DNA from: Membranipora membranacea
Taxonomy: Eukaryota > Bryozoa > Gymnolaemata > Cheilostomatida > Membraniporidae
Direction: 5' to 3'
NCBI GenBank assembly: GCA_914767715.1
Contig: OU612066.1
Span: forward strand, 8,871,001-8,935,000
DNA: 64,000 bases
A model generated the notes under the pieces. The model saw only the letters and a program-made list of their open reading frames with translations. It was not told the DNA's origin and ran no database searches. Of the stretch, positions 35,160-46,689 are shown one piece after another (positions within the stretch are counted from its first letter, which is position 1; the number at the start of each line of letters is the position of its first letter). A program made the position numbers and the translations under genes.

Positions 35160-37298
35160 ATGGTGATAATGCCAGCAACCAGCTATCTTGAGGAGTACCG
35201 TCGAAAGTATGGATCCGTCAGCCTGCTTTCCAACTCTGAAACTAGCAAAACTAGAGAGGCTTCTACTGACGTTCAGACATTGTTGGAACGTTATCTGGGA
35301 CCAAACTATGAATTGAATTTAGTTCTAAATAAAGATAGTTCCAGTGAAAAGGCTGAGAGCAATGGGATCCTAAAACAAAACGCTATTCTCAAATCTAGTT
35401 CTAACTCTATCACTAGTTATGATGAAGATGAGCAGCAAATATCTAACGAAGCTACAACAAATAAAAACGCAGGGACTTTGAGGGAATCAGTTGATGATGA
35501 TGATGATGATGGCGATGAAAATGATGAAATATTTGAAGATGCTTTGTTACCTACTACTAGTTTTTCACCAAGGCGCTCCATCACCGTCGATGAAGTCATG
35601 AGAAAGGATGCTCATTTAGGGGAAATGAAACACAAGGTTATAATGCGTCAACACTCGAATCCAATAAGCGAGAGAGAGAACTCTATAAGGCGATTGCAGA
35701 GACGGCAGTGCCGAGCAGCGTCATTAGAAGATTCCTCAGAGTCTTGTTTCGAATCACCGAGGGCGATGATGAGAAGTAGCTCTGAGAAAAGTCTAAGGCG
35801 CATAAGACGCTGTGAGAGTACCTTGTCAAATCAGAGTGTCGAGTCGAACGCCAGCAACCGGAGCAACCTGTCGATACACAGTGATATCCTGGAAATAATT
35901 TCTGATGAGGAATTTGATTTTGATATGGATGTCGATCTCGACACTTCAATCTCCAAGCAAAGCGACACGGACAGTCAAAAACTGATGTCCACATTTAAGT
36001 TGGATACGGATAGCCAGAAAGACAATGAGAGTTTAACTGGGCTTGATGAATCTGAGAACTGTAGTAACTGTAAACCTTTGAGTGCCCGATCAGTATCATC
36101 AGCGGAATCAGACGTCAGCCTATGTTCTAAGTGCACAGCTAAGCGAACAGAGCGACACGCTACCATCCAAGAAATACTAGACAGTGAAGTCAGTTACTCC
36201 AGGGACTTGCAGCTCATAAAGGAGCATTACTACGATAACATTCTAACAAATGGTCTGTTAAAGTCAGAAGAAGTAAGTGGAATCTGTGGCAACATTGAGC
36301 GTCTTCTAGCAGTCAGTAGTAAGTTCACTGGTCAGCTTAGAGAACATTTAGACACTTTGAAGCAGAAAGGAGATGAGTTTTATACTGATGCTGCAATTGG
36401 CAAGCTGATATGTGAACTGTCAGCAATGTTTCTAGCATTCGAAGATTACTGTCTGAACTACAACAACGCCATGGTACTAATAGATCAACTCAGGAAGGAA
36501 AACGAGTTATTCAACTTGTATTTAGATGCCTCACAGAGTGATAATGCTGCGTTGCGCAGAATGGATTTAAAAACTTTTCTCATGATACCAGTTCAGAGGA
36601 TTATGAAATACCCACTACTACTTAAACGCCTACACAAGGCAACTCACATCACGCACCCTGATAGGGAAAACATTGAGAAAGCGAACGAGAAGCTAACCAA
36701 TATTCTTCACCATATCAATACTCAATCAAAGCTTATTTCATCCATCATGTTGCCCAACAGTAAAGACAGCAGTGGTAGTTCTAAGAAAAAGACATCATTT
36801 GAGATAGCTCTTACAAAACTTGTGCTTGACACGCTCAGTTGGAAACACGATGAGATTCACTTTCTTAACTCAGGTAAAGTCGGACTACTACTACCAACAG
36901 AAAACCAAGCAATGGACAAAATCAAATCTTCTCGCTATAACAATGCTTACGCAGTGGTAGTTTCTAAAGGCCAGGGTCATGCGCCGAAGCTCACCCGCCA
37001 TCTCATGTTTCAAAAACAAACCAAGGTGAACAATGTGGTACTTCTAGTCATAAAGAAGGGAACGACAAGACTACAGATGCTCTGTGAGCCGATTCACTTA
37101 GGTAGTTGTGTCGTATCCAGGAATTCAGAATTTTATGATGTTTTTGAGATACAGAATAGAGTACATGATACATATGTTATTCGTCCGGCGCAATCAACTG
37201 ATTCATGGTACAAAAATCTTAAATATTTCTCCATGGTGCTGGGTGGCCGTAATCAAGGTCGCCGGAAAGCTTTAGCCAACATTTTATTACCAGATTAA
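35160..37298 (+). CDS. RhoGEF with DH and PH domains, single coding exon
   Basis: A 712-residue open frame. The start is the ATG at 35160; an in-frame TGA at 35136 closes the frame upstream. Residues 1-320 are low complexity and probably disordered: Ser-rich, with an acidic run (DDDDDDGDENDE) near residue 115 and basic SRRIRR-like patches that may be phosphorylated. The DH domain is about 330-523: CR1 ATIQEILDSEVSYSRDLQLI and CR3 LKTFLMIPVQRIMKYPLLLK are clear. A PH domain follows at about 545-690 (GLLLPT to DSWYKNLKYF). Dbl-family proteins load GTP onto Rho GTPases, and the conserved CR3 helix fits an active enzyme. The subfamily is not clear. A coding region without introns is unusual beside its split neighbours. 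Confidence 0.9.
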   Translation: MVIMPATSYLEEYRRKYGSVSLLSNSETSKTREASTDVQTLLERYLGPNYELNLVLNKDSSSEKAESNGILKQNAILKSSSNSITSYDEDEQQISNEATTNKNAGTLRESVDDDDDDGDENDEIFEDALLPTTSFSPRRSITVDEVMRKDAHLGEMKHKVIMRQHSNPISERENSIRRLQRRQCRAASLEDSSESCFESPRAMMRSSSEKSLRRIRRCESTLSNQSVESNASNRSNLSIHSDILEIISDEEFDFDMDVDLDTSISKQSDTDSQKLMSTFKLDTDSQKDNESLTGLDESENCSNCKPLSARSVSSAESDVSLCSKCTAKRTERHATIQEILDSEVSYSRDLQLIKEHYYDNILTNGLLKSEEVSGICGNIERLLAVSSKFTGQLREHLDTLKQKGDEFYTDAAIGKLICELSAMFLAFEDYCLNYNNAMVLIDQLRKENELFNLYLDASQSDNAALRRMDLKTFLMIPVQRIMKYPLLLKRLHKATHITHPDRENIEKANEKLTNILHHINTQSKLISSIMLPNSKDSSGSSKKKTSFEIALTKLVLDTLSWKHDEIHFLNSGKVGLLLPTENQAMDKIKSSRYNNAYAVVVSKGQGHAPKLTRHLMFQKQTKVNNVVLLVIKKGTTRLQMLCEPIHLGSCVVSRNSEFYDVFEIQNRVHDTYVIRPAQSTDSWYKNLKYFSMVLGGRNQGRRKALANILLPD

Positions 37299-38306
37299 AT
37301 GGACTTTCTGTTATAATACTCATTAACATTTTTTGTGCTCAAACTATGTGTATTGGTGCAAGCAGGTGTGACTCTATTACTCCGTGTATAGATGACTGAT
37401 TAAAATTTTATTGTAGTTCTATCAAACACTGCATTATTGATTTTCTGCCTTTTGTCACTTATTCAACCGATATAAAACTTGGCTCATCTACAACTCATTC
37501 AAATCTCAATGTCATCATATCATTATTCTTTCTTCGTTTGTGCACTAACTGCAGTACAGTACAGCACAGGGAAGAGGATATCTCTCTCTATATCAAGCTA
37601 AATCAACAATGTGATTTGAGTGTTTGTGCACCCTGGTGGAGACAACTCTGAAAACAAAATGCAATAATTGTTCAACCCAGGAAGGGTGTGGGTATCCCAC
37701 CCTCCTTGGTTCAACACTGATTCATCCGAAGTGCACGGGTTGACAAACAGCATGCGGGACAACATCTAAGCAGCATGAAGGAGGTGTCTAACTCCTCGAA
37801 GCTTTCCCACTTGGAAGAATAAATACTAATTCTACTAGTTCAAATAAAAGAAAAGGTTCACCCACTTGAGCTCTTGTCTTACGCAAATAATATAAATGTC
37901 TCTCTATCTCAATTCCCTGGCCTGGCAACATTGATCAAAACCAGTCCAATGAGAAGTATTACTTCTTGACTAGAAAGACAAGCCAATAATTTTCTGGGTG
38001 CTATCTTATTTTTCATGATAACTATAACACTATTGATCTTAGACCTTGAATTGTGTACTGTTATAAGACCTGACAAGACTTAGTGCTGAATACATTATAA
38101 CATGGAGTTGTGCTCTCAAAAAATTTAAACATTGAATCGCTACAAGTGATCGAGCCAGTTTCCGGTATCATTGGCTGCTAAGCAACTGGTATACAATAGT
38201 AAAAGAGAACAAGCACCTGCTGGAAGTAGCCAACAAAAAGTCGTTGAACAACACCAAAGAAGTATTTTTCATTCAAGTCAACCTACATACAAGAACACAA
38301 ATAGTC
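37299..38306. other. RhoGEF 3' UTR and intergenic
   Basis: Two AATAAA signals, at 37818-37823 and 37843-37848, suggest a 3' UTR of about 550 bp. The remainder leads to the SPA17-like gene; an in-frame ATG at 38244 lies upstream of its preferred start. Confidence 0.55.
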
Positions 38307-41300
38307 ATGGCTGTTCCCTTTTCCAACACAAAATTGAGGGTGCCTAGAGGCTTTCAAAATCTTTTGGAAGGTCTAGCCAGAGAAGTTCTGAGGAGTCAAC
38401 CAGAGGAGTTGTATGAATTTGGAGCTCAGTATTTTGAAGACCTCATCAAAAAAAGAGAGGGTAAGTAACTTACAGTTAATAAGAGAATACCTAGTATAAA
38501 GGTCATGACCATCATTTGTTGCTAGATGATTCTATATCTCAAGGAAGCTTCTACCTTCCCAGCCCATATTAGGGCAATAACTCAAAGATAAACATAGTGT
38601 TTGTTGACTGAGACTCTGAGATTTTCTTGCTTCCACTATGTATGAATGTATTGTTTGTTTCTTACCTATGGAACCACTTAAGAAGATCAAGTTATGTTTA
38701 TATTATCGTCAGTACGGAGAGATAATCATCTGATTTTATGATTTCTAGAGTCGGGATTTGATCCAACTGAACATGGAGCTAAGATGGAGGATAGATTTTA
38801 CAACAACAAAGCATTCTCAGTGAGTGTGCGAATATAAGAATCATCATAAATAGATATGTAGCATCAAATCATTTACCCAGACGATTCTTCCTAGACCAAA
38901 GACCTGAGATGAGATAAGAGAGAATTTTTAACTGTAGGGTATCAAGACTTCAATCAACCTAAGATCAAGTTTGATCCAATTCCCATTCTACTACGCTAGT
39001 GTGACCTTGCCGACCCGAAGGAGTAAACTTTAAATGCAAGCATATTTGATCATACTTGATTTACATCGATCGTAGGTTGACACACTAGATGTCATAAAAC
39101 TAGGGTGATCACTGCATAATTGACCAATGATCATTTAACAATCATTTACACAAAAATAAAAGTGAATTAAATCATCTTAATATATGTAGCATAATTTTCA
39201 TCCTTTTATTTTATTTCTCACAATTGAATAAACATAACGGCCACCAGTTTACGATGGACCAAATTTGGTTCACATATGAGGCATCACTTCACATCAAATC
39301 ATTTAAAATAACCATTTATTTGATTTTAGCAACCTGAGATAGATCCAAGTGACCCGTCACAACAGGATGCTGCCTTAGCTATCCAAACAAAATACAGACA
39401 ACACGCTGCCAAACAGGAAGTGGAGGTGATCAGAGAAGAGAAAGCTGCCACAAAGATTCAGGCAGGGTTCAGAGGTCACCAAGGCCGACAGCAGGTGGAT
39501 GAACTTAAGTAAGTATCATTGTAAGAACCATAGAGCGTTCAATGAGCTTTACTGTAATAACAATGCTGACAATGGCTTGCGCCAAGATGCATGCATAGGA
39601 AGAGTTTTTATAGTGACCAATAGGTTTCCGAGTCATGTTGGTGCCACTCATCAACCACTGACAGCTGTAAATCAGTCATATAGCAATAATAGTAATAACT
39701 AAGCCGCAATATATCTTAATCGTATCGGAGCAGACGCCAGTGCCAGATAGACTGTAAGATATAAATAACCTTACTGCTATCTTAACTCATTATTGATTAT
39801 TTAAGAGGAGAATCTTCACCAACTAGACCAATAACAGCAGGGGAAGAGGAAGTAGATATTGACCTTAATGACCCTGATGTTGAAGCTGCAGCCATAAAAA
39901 TACAAGCCAGTTTCAAGGGTTTCCAGACCAGGAAAACCATGGTATGTTTGGGTGTGAGATTGCTTGCTAACAGTTACAGAGTGTTCATCAGATGTATACA
40001 CTTAATATATAATAATATCTAGCTAGTCATAAATGGAGGAACTGAATCCATAGCATCATCAAAAAAATCAAAATCTTGTCACGTCTTATTTGGGATATCA
40101 AAGTCACAATCGATTAAAAGACATGTACCTAATTCGCATCAGATTTTACAACATAGTGTTGCGGTTTCGGTTCCTTATGCACAATTATGCGACCTAGTGT
40201 CAGCTCTTCGGATCTTGGGTCTTCACCATTTAAGAGTGGGAGTAGATGTGTTACTGCACAATTTGGACATAGTATAGTATCTGTTTTGCAAAGAATAAGA
40301 CTATACCCACCCAATAATCGTAGATGTGCTTTACTCACCATTGTATGCTCATAAGTCTGCACATAATAGTAATTGATCGCTTGTCCCGCTAAATATAGAC
40401 CAAGTTTAATCCATTTGCCTACATCCGGAGTTGCTCCCGCTCCATTGGTCAATCCGCAGGTATAACCAGTGACCAGTGGAAGAGGAGCAACTAGTATGCA
40501 GGCATGCTCGATCAAACTTGTTCTACACTAAATGTATTTGCCACCCTGTGTTCCCTCTGCAATTATTCTATTAACACCGTGCTTTTATTAACCTGCATGA
40601 GTTTGCTTAACACCCCTTTTAATAACCAGGCCGAATCCAATGCAAACAAATCTAGCCCCGAGAATGGCAATTCATCCAGCCCCCAGAAAGAAGCGGAAGG
40701 GAAAGCAGACCAGAGGGAAGAAGAAGAGATTGACATAGACTTGACTGATCCAGAAGTAGAGAAAGCTGCTACTAAAATTCAAGCAGGATTCAAGGGAATG
40801 AAGGCACGGCAGCAGGTCAGAGAGAAACGCGACCTGATGCCAATGGTGAGATGTTCTATAAGTTACGACCTTCAATTAAAAATAACCCACTGCTGTCTCA
40901 GTAGATTATCAACAAAAACTTGATTTACACCAAACAAACATTCCGGGCTGGTTTTAAGACAGTGAGCCACAGTTTAGTCTTATTTCATGGTGACTGCTTT
41001 AGATTCAACATGGCTTATTACTTCAGATTCAACACGGCTTATTACTTCTAAAAACAACTTTATATTCCCTTTAAACCCTAACTTTCTTGACTTTCTTGAT
41101 TTTATTTGATGTGTGGACGGACGACGGAGCAGTATGTACTCAGGCTGTGGATAACAGTTTAGTCTTGTTGCCTGGAATAGTGCCTTCTAAATTTGTATTC
41201 AACACTATTCCTCTTAAAACCCTTCTTTTCCTTCAAACCCAACTTTCAGTTTTCTTTTTTGGTCTGTGTTGAGTGACGAAGCTAAACGTACTCACACGAT

Positions 41301-44300
41301 AATCATTTATTGGAGATTAATCCAAGCTCTGATGAGGTAGATAGAGGAGATTTGATATATTATCATGATGTCAAAAGCTAAAAGCCCAATATTGGTATTG
41401 TATGCTTTTTTGAGTTAAGTAATGCTGCAGGGTGGGAAACATTTTTCAGTGAATTTCAAAGAAATGAGCTGTTTCAAAAAATCCTGAATTTATTATTTTT
41501 TTATGAAGTCAGTAATGTAATTTCACTCAGTAGTAACAGATAAATTTCTCATTTTCTCTATCCATGTCATAGGCACTATAAAAGTTTTAGTGTATAACAT
41601 CTTTTCATCTGTCGATGCTTGTTGTCCTAAAACCAGGCAGATAAATGAGCATGCAACCTAGTAAAATGGTCTAATGAGATAAGCTGATCCAAGTTTTACA
41701 ACCACTGTGGGGACAGGATGACCCATAACATCAGCTTTTACAGGTTGCGTTGCGTTGCTGTTATCAATTCAAGAGTATTTCAGTTTATACAAGCTGTAGT
41801 TTTCATTTCATTGTCATCCTTTGTTACAGACAGAAACTGAGCCTGCCATTCCATTGGCAAAGTTAGAACAGGGTCCTGAAGTTGTTTTGATGACAAAAGC
41901 GAAATCACCTGAGATGAGCATGAAGTGCGCCGCCCCTGAAGAGCCAGAAGAAGAGATGACAATGGGTGCTATGTGCGCAGCCCCTGAAGAGCCAGAAGAA
42001 GAGATGACAATGGGTGCTATGTGCGCAGCCGAGGAGCCAGAAGAAGAGATGACAATGGGTGCTATGTGTGCAGCCGAGGAGCCAGAAGAGATAGATATTG
42101 ATCTCAATGACCCTGAGGTAGAACAGGCGGCCATCAAAATACAAGCTGGATTTAAGGGAATGAAAGACAGGCAAGCGGTCAAAAAACAGGTGAGTGTAAC
42201 CTATACCGGTCTAAAAAAAGCTTGGAATAATTTCCAGGGGGGATATGGAATAACCTCGTGCAGGGGGTTATCTGATACATGTAGAAGGTGTCAATCAATT
42301 TTAGTAGTTTTGTCTGATCAGGGAGGGTGGGAGGGGGTATATCCCACCTTTCCTGGTCTGATACTGCCAACATACAATATATTTGTTGCACAATCTATGT
42401 ATTATATTCAAACTTCTGTTGAGTTTCCAGTGATGCAATGTAGATAAAGTAATATTAGTATGACATCACTCAGTATTGCTGACAAAAAGAATTTAATCTC
42501 GGGCATTTTCATTTCATGCTTTTCAGAAAAATGATACAGGACTTTTGCCGAAGACAAGACTTGTAGACAAACCCACGATGGACACACAGGTATAAAATAG
42601 CACTGTAATGCAATTTAAGTTGAGTTGAATCAGTAGGAAGAGATTTTGTACACAGTCTCAATGTGTATAAGCTGTTCCATCAACTTAGGTAGCATCTTTT
42701 CCAGTAGTAGTAGTAGAAGAATATAAATCAACTTCTTTTTTGATACCATGTACTGGAAGTTCCAATTGCATCTCTGGCGAATTTAACTCCGCTAGACCAT
42801 TAATGGTGCCCTCACAAAAATGTATTATTTTGATGTGCTTACCAGGCAAATACTGTTATGACAGGTTCTCTTGCATTGAGAATTTTGGTGGTGGGGGGGG
42901 GGGGGTGGGCAATTAACATTGTGTATAGTTAGAAATTACCAGATCAAATCGTTTCATGCTATAATCTGCCCACATAAAGTAGAATGTATGGCATGCTTAT
43001 TATTTCTCTTCACATTTCACTTTTGCAACAGCTAGAATACCTGTTATTCATTTCAGGACGATACAAAGAATGCAAACTAACTCCAAGTTAAATCTGAACA
43101 CATAATCCAGTCTCCATATCTATGAGAAAGTAAATGAAAATATTGGTGATGTGTTATGATTGTAGTTAGCGCGGTTGGCAAAGCTCTGTGTTTGTAATCA
43201 CATCGTGATTTGCCTCTATGGTTTAAGAATATTGTGTGAGGAGTTTTCTCCCCTTACAAAAAGGGAGGAAAACTTCAAAACATTGATGACTTGATGGAGA
43301 TTGTACGATGATGAATATTGCTGTCATAATACTTTATTGTTTCAATTATTGCAACAACGTTGCTATTTCTGGCTCTTACTGTATATATGTTGTTTCTTTT
43401 CACTCTTTTTCAGGAGTTACTCAAAAGCCTAAACTCTCCTCCCAAACTCCATAATTGCCACGTCGTTCCATTTTTGATCTAACCAAAACCAATATTAATC
43501 TGCTTATGGCAATTCTGTATCTGCATGCCATAAATGTCAAAAATATTGCTCTATGTACCTGAACTGTTAAAACCCTAAAGCAAAGCACGCCTTTTTGATA
43601 ACCATTGCACGCTTTGGATCACGCCCCCTCTGGTTCAATAATGTTGCTTATCTCACTGCCCTTATAACAAGGACTGCATTTTTTAATATAAACAACGCAA
43701 GCAATAATAATCTACAATGGAATACATAATAGAAGCGTGACAAAACTATTCTTACAAATAATATAATTATTATTACCTGTATCTTTAATTATAGGGCTCC
43801 GCAAAGTCAACTAAATCTGAAAAAGCAGAAACTGAGCCTGAATCAGCAACAGCAGTAGAATCAGTAAAGCCTGAAGCTGCCGCACCCCTCGAAGTTAAAC
43901 TAGAACCAGTTGCTCCAGCTGGTTCTACAGCACCAGAAGAAGAGATGACGATGGGAGCTATGTGTGCAGCGCCAGAAGAAGAAGAAATTGACATTGATCT
44001 CAATGACCCAGAGGTAGAGGCTGCCGCTGTCAAAATACAGGCAAGCTTCAAGGGGTTCAAAGCAAGAAAAGAGAATAGTGGTTCAGCCAAAAGAGCAGCA
44101 TCTGCTAAGGCTGAAGAAGCTGGTGAAACAGCTACAGAGAGCACAGAAGCTGCACCAACTGACAAACAACCAGAACCCGCTGCCGCTGAGGAGGCTGCCC
44201 AGGCTGTAGACGAGAAACCTGCCGCAACTGAAGCAACTAGTGCCGAAGAAGCACCAGCAGCAGAGCAAGCACCTGCTACAACTGAGCAAGCACCTGCTGA

Positions 44301-44649
44301 AACAGAGCAAGCACCTGCAGCAGACCAAGCGCCTGCCGCTGCAGACCAACCAGCAGCTACTGAAGAGCAGACTCCTGCTGTAGAAGAGCCAGCAACTGCC
44401 ACTGAAGAACAAGCACCTGCAGCTGAGGAGCAGACACCTGCTGCAGACCAGACACCAGCCACTGAAGAGCAAGCACCTGCAACCGAGGAACAAGCACCTG
44501 CAAAGGAAGAAGCTGCTCCAGCAGACACCAAAGCAGAGACAAATCTAGCAGCTGAGGGAGCTGCAGCTGAAGCAGAGTCTGAAAAACCTGCTGACACTGC
44601 TGCAGAGAAACCAGATGCAGCTCCAGCGAGTGGGGAGGCTGAGAGCTAA
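38307..44649 (+). CDS. SPA17: SPA17-like RIIa-domain protein with amplified IQ cassettes, 8 exons
   Basis: Exons: 38307-38460, 38749-38819, 39330-39508, 39806-39941, 40630-40845, 41830-42189, 42527-42589, 43795-44649. Phases join to 677 residues; mammalian SPA17 is about 150. The start is MAVPFSNT, matching the family, so the earlier in-frame ATG is not used. Residues 11-50 are an RIIa (R2D2) dimerisation/docking domain. ESGFDP and MEDRFYNNKAF follow, also as in SPA17. Exon 3 has two IQ-like stretches (ALAIQTKYRQ and ATKIQAGFRG). Exons 4, 5, 6 and 8 each carry an IDIDLNDPEVE-type acidic stretch followed by an IQ motif (KIQASFKGF or KIQAGFKGM). The end of exon 8 is Ala/Pro/Glu-rich. Family members bind AKAP helices and calmodulin in cilia and sperm tails, the likely role here. 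Confidence 0.88.
41927..42092 (+). repeat. In-frame 16-residue tandem repeat inside exon 6
   Basis: A 48-bp unit coding CAAPEEPEEEMTMGAM is repeated about three and a half times, with one- to two-residue losses in later units. The DNA units are nearly identical, so the expansion is recent or homogenised. A single EEEMTMGAMCAAPEE unit recurs in exon 8 at 43936. Confidence 0.85.
42893..42905. repeat. G homopolymer in an intron
   Basis: A run of about 13 G within GT/GGT context in intron 7 of the SPA17-like gene. Confidence 0.8.
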
Positions 44650-44880
44650 TCATGGATTTTAATCAATTTATTTTAATATAATATGTAAATAATCTTCTCA
44701 TTTGGAGTCATTTGAAGTTATATATCATGGAGAAGAAATTTTGTAAGGATGGATCTTCCAATCATTCTATTCGATGCAATGGTTGCCGCTACAAACTAGG
44801 ATTACACAATGCTAAATTTATACTATATTTCATCTGCATTTTTACAAGAGTTGTTGTGCATGTTTTGAAATGTAAAAGAA

Positions 44881-44886
44881 AATAAA
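44881..44886 (+). terminator. Poly(A) signal of the SPA17-like gene
   Basis: AATAAA lies 232 bp after the stop codon and is the first good signal downstream. Confidence 0.6.
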
Positions 44887-45397
44887 TGAATTGATTACTA
44901 AGCAGTCGGCAATTACACCAAGCGGAATTCTCTATAAATCGTTTCTGTATCATGCATTTTCTGTTACATGAACAAAAAACCTTCTAACGGATCTTGAATG
45001 TGCAATCTGACAAATCATTACCCAATAAGTTAGTGGTGGATGAGGTCAACTCAGTTCTAGTCAGGCCAGGAGTCAGGTCTTGGAGGTATACCGCATACGA
45101 TCAACTTATCTCTTGTTATTTCTTCGGGAAACATATTTGGTAACTGAACAATTTATGCTCCACATAACAATGAGTAGATAAATTATGGAGAGAACTAGCC
45201 AATGCTGAGATAGAAAAGGATACAAGCGCTATCACAATCCGGACTTTAAGTGTGGTATAGGAGCAGATGTGGACAGGAGATTTCCTTGACACTGAATGAT
45301 CCCAACACAGGACATCTTGATTGATGAGCTACAATTAATCTACCATTCTTGTCAATATTGTATTGTTTGAGCATCTTGTGTAAAGAATGTTGGTAAC

Positions 45398-46684
45398 ATG
45401 GATCAAAAATTGAGCGAGCCTAAAACAGATAAGGAGTTGTCCTTTATAGGAAAAAGAGGAGACAATCGTTGTTAATAATAAACTGCTCGTTGAATAAACT
45501 CAGACACTGAGACCGAATAGCCAAATAAATATTTCCTGTATGAGGTCATAACTGAGGAAATATGAAACAAACTGTCCGATAAGGTAGTTACCAACTGAAG
45601 AGTTATCGTGGGTGCTACTTTATCCCTTTCAACAATTCAGAGATCCTGTCGTCTCAGTGATACATGTATTTTCAGATAATTATATATATTATATATAATG
45701 GGCTTTATTATTGATCAAGGATTTAGACAATGATGAAAAAACCATTACTGATTTTTCTTATAAGGTTGAAGGTGTTTAAAAAATGAGAGAGCTAAGAAAA
45801 TCTTGTGGTGATAAAAACTACGTCTCACTGATAAAAACAAAAAGCAAAAATATAAATATTGGCCAGTATTAATTTATAGTTTGTGTCAGTATTTGAAAAC
45901 ATGAGAGAGGAGAGAAGAGATGGGACATTTTGACCTAAGCACGGTTCTTGGTGTTGATTTACAGTGAATAACCTTGTCTTTGATATGTATAGAAATCCAC
46001 CAACAGATATTGAGGACAGACTCGGAGAGAACAAGCAAGAGTCATCATGCACATGCCAGCAACAATGTACTTAAATATAAAAAAGAGGATAGTTGTGAAA
46101 TTACTTTGTCATATTAATTATAAGTTTTTGATCTTTCTGTTATTTATTTGGTCAATCAAAGCTGGACATTTGAAGCAGGAAATCAAGCTTACATCATACC
46201 CCCTCACTCTGCACTGTGACACGTGGTAGATATCAAGTCTTAGTATCAAACATATTTCAGACATCAAGTTCAGATGGCCATCACAAAAATAACCAGGTTC
46301 AATTGAGAACACTGCAATTGTTTTCGGGTGTATTGATATCCACCCAAAAGTCTTATGATTTTTATGGGAGATGATCTGGGTCTATGCTCTAGGCCTCATG
46401 ACTTGATAACTGATCTAATGACTGCTTCACGTTATTTCAAGACTGCTTTACAACATCCTAAGACTGAGCGATACAGTGTATGATCCTTCACTCCCCTGTC
46501 ACCAGTGACCATATTGATGTACTATAAACAGAGGGATGAAGAACACAGAAAAGATCAGCTGGAAGAAGAGAATATGGATAAAATCAAGCTGACAACCACT
46601 AGCAGAAAACACCTGGGCAACGATAGACCATTACCTCCGTTGCCAAATCAGCATAGACAGCCTCTAGAACCTAAGAACCACTGA
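45398..46684 (+). CDS. Candidate small gene of three exons, family unknown
   Basis: Exons: 45398-45470, 45965-46066, 46506-46684. Both junctions are phase 1 and join to 117 residues. It starts MDQKLSEPKTDKELSFIGKR, continues NNLVFDMYRNPPTDIEDRLG, and ends in a charged segment (YYKQRDEEHRKDQLEEENMD) and PLPPLPNQHRQPLEPKNH. The acceptors (TTTACAG and GTCACCAG) look good; the donors (GTTAAT, GTACTT) are weak. AATAAA lies 126 bp past the stop. The composition is that of a real, polar, possibly coiled-coil protein. No membrane segment and no recognised domain. The first exon is the least certain part. Confidence 0.45.
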
Positions 46685-46689
46685 AGCCA

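Noticed and set aside
38244-38306. Upstream in-frame ATG of the SPA17-like gene
   Set aside because: The family starts M-x-(I/V)-PFSNT, which fits the ATG at 38307. The upstream 21 residues look like 5' UTR.
41814-42182. Minus-strand frames across the 48-bp repeat
   Set aside because: Antisense of the in-frame repeat in exon 6; the periodic sequence keeps all frames open.
43785-44597. Long minus-strand frame of Ala/Ser-rich text
   Set aside because: It is the antisense shadow of the Ala/Pro/Glu repeat in SPA17-like exon 8. It has no motifs of its own.
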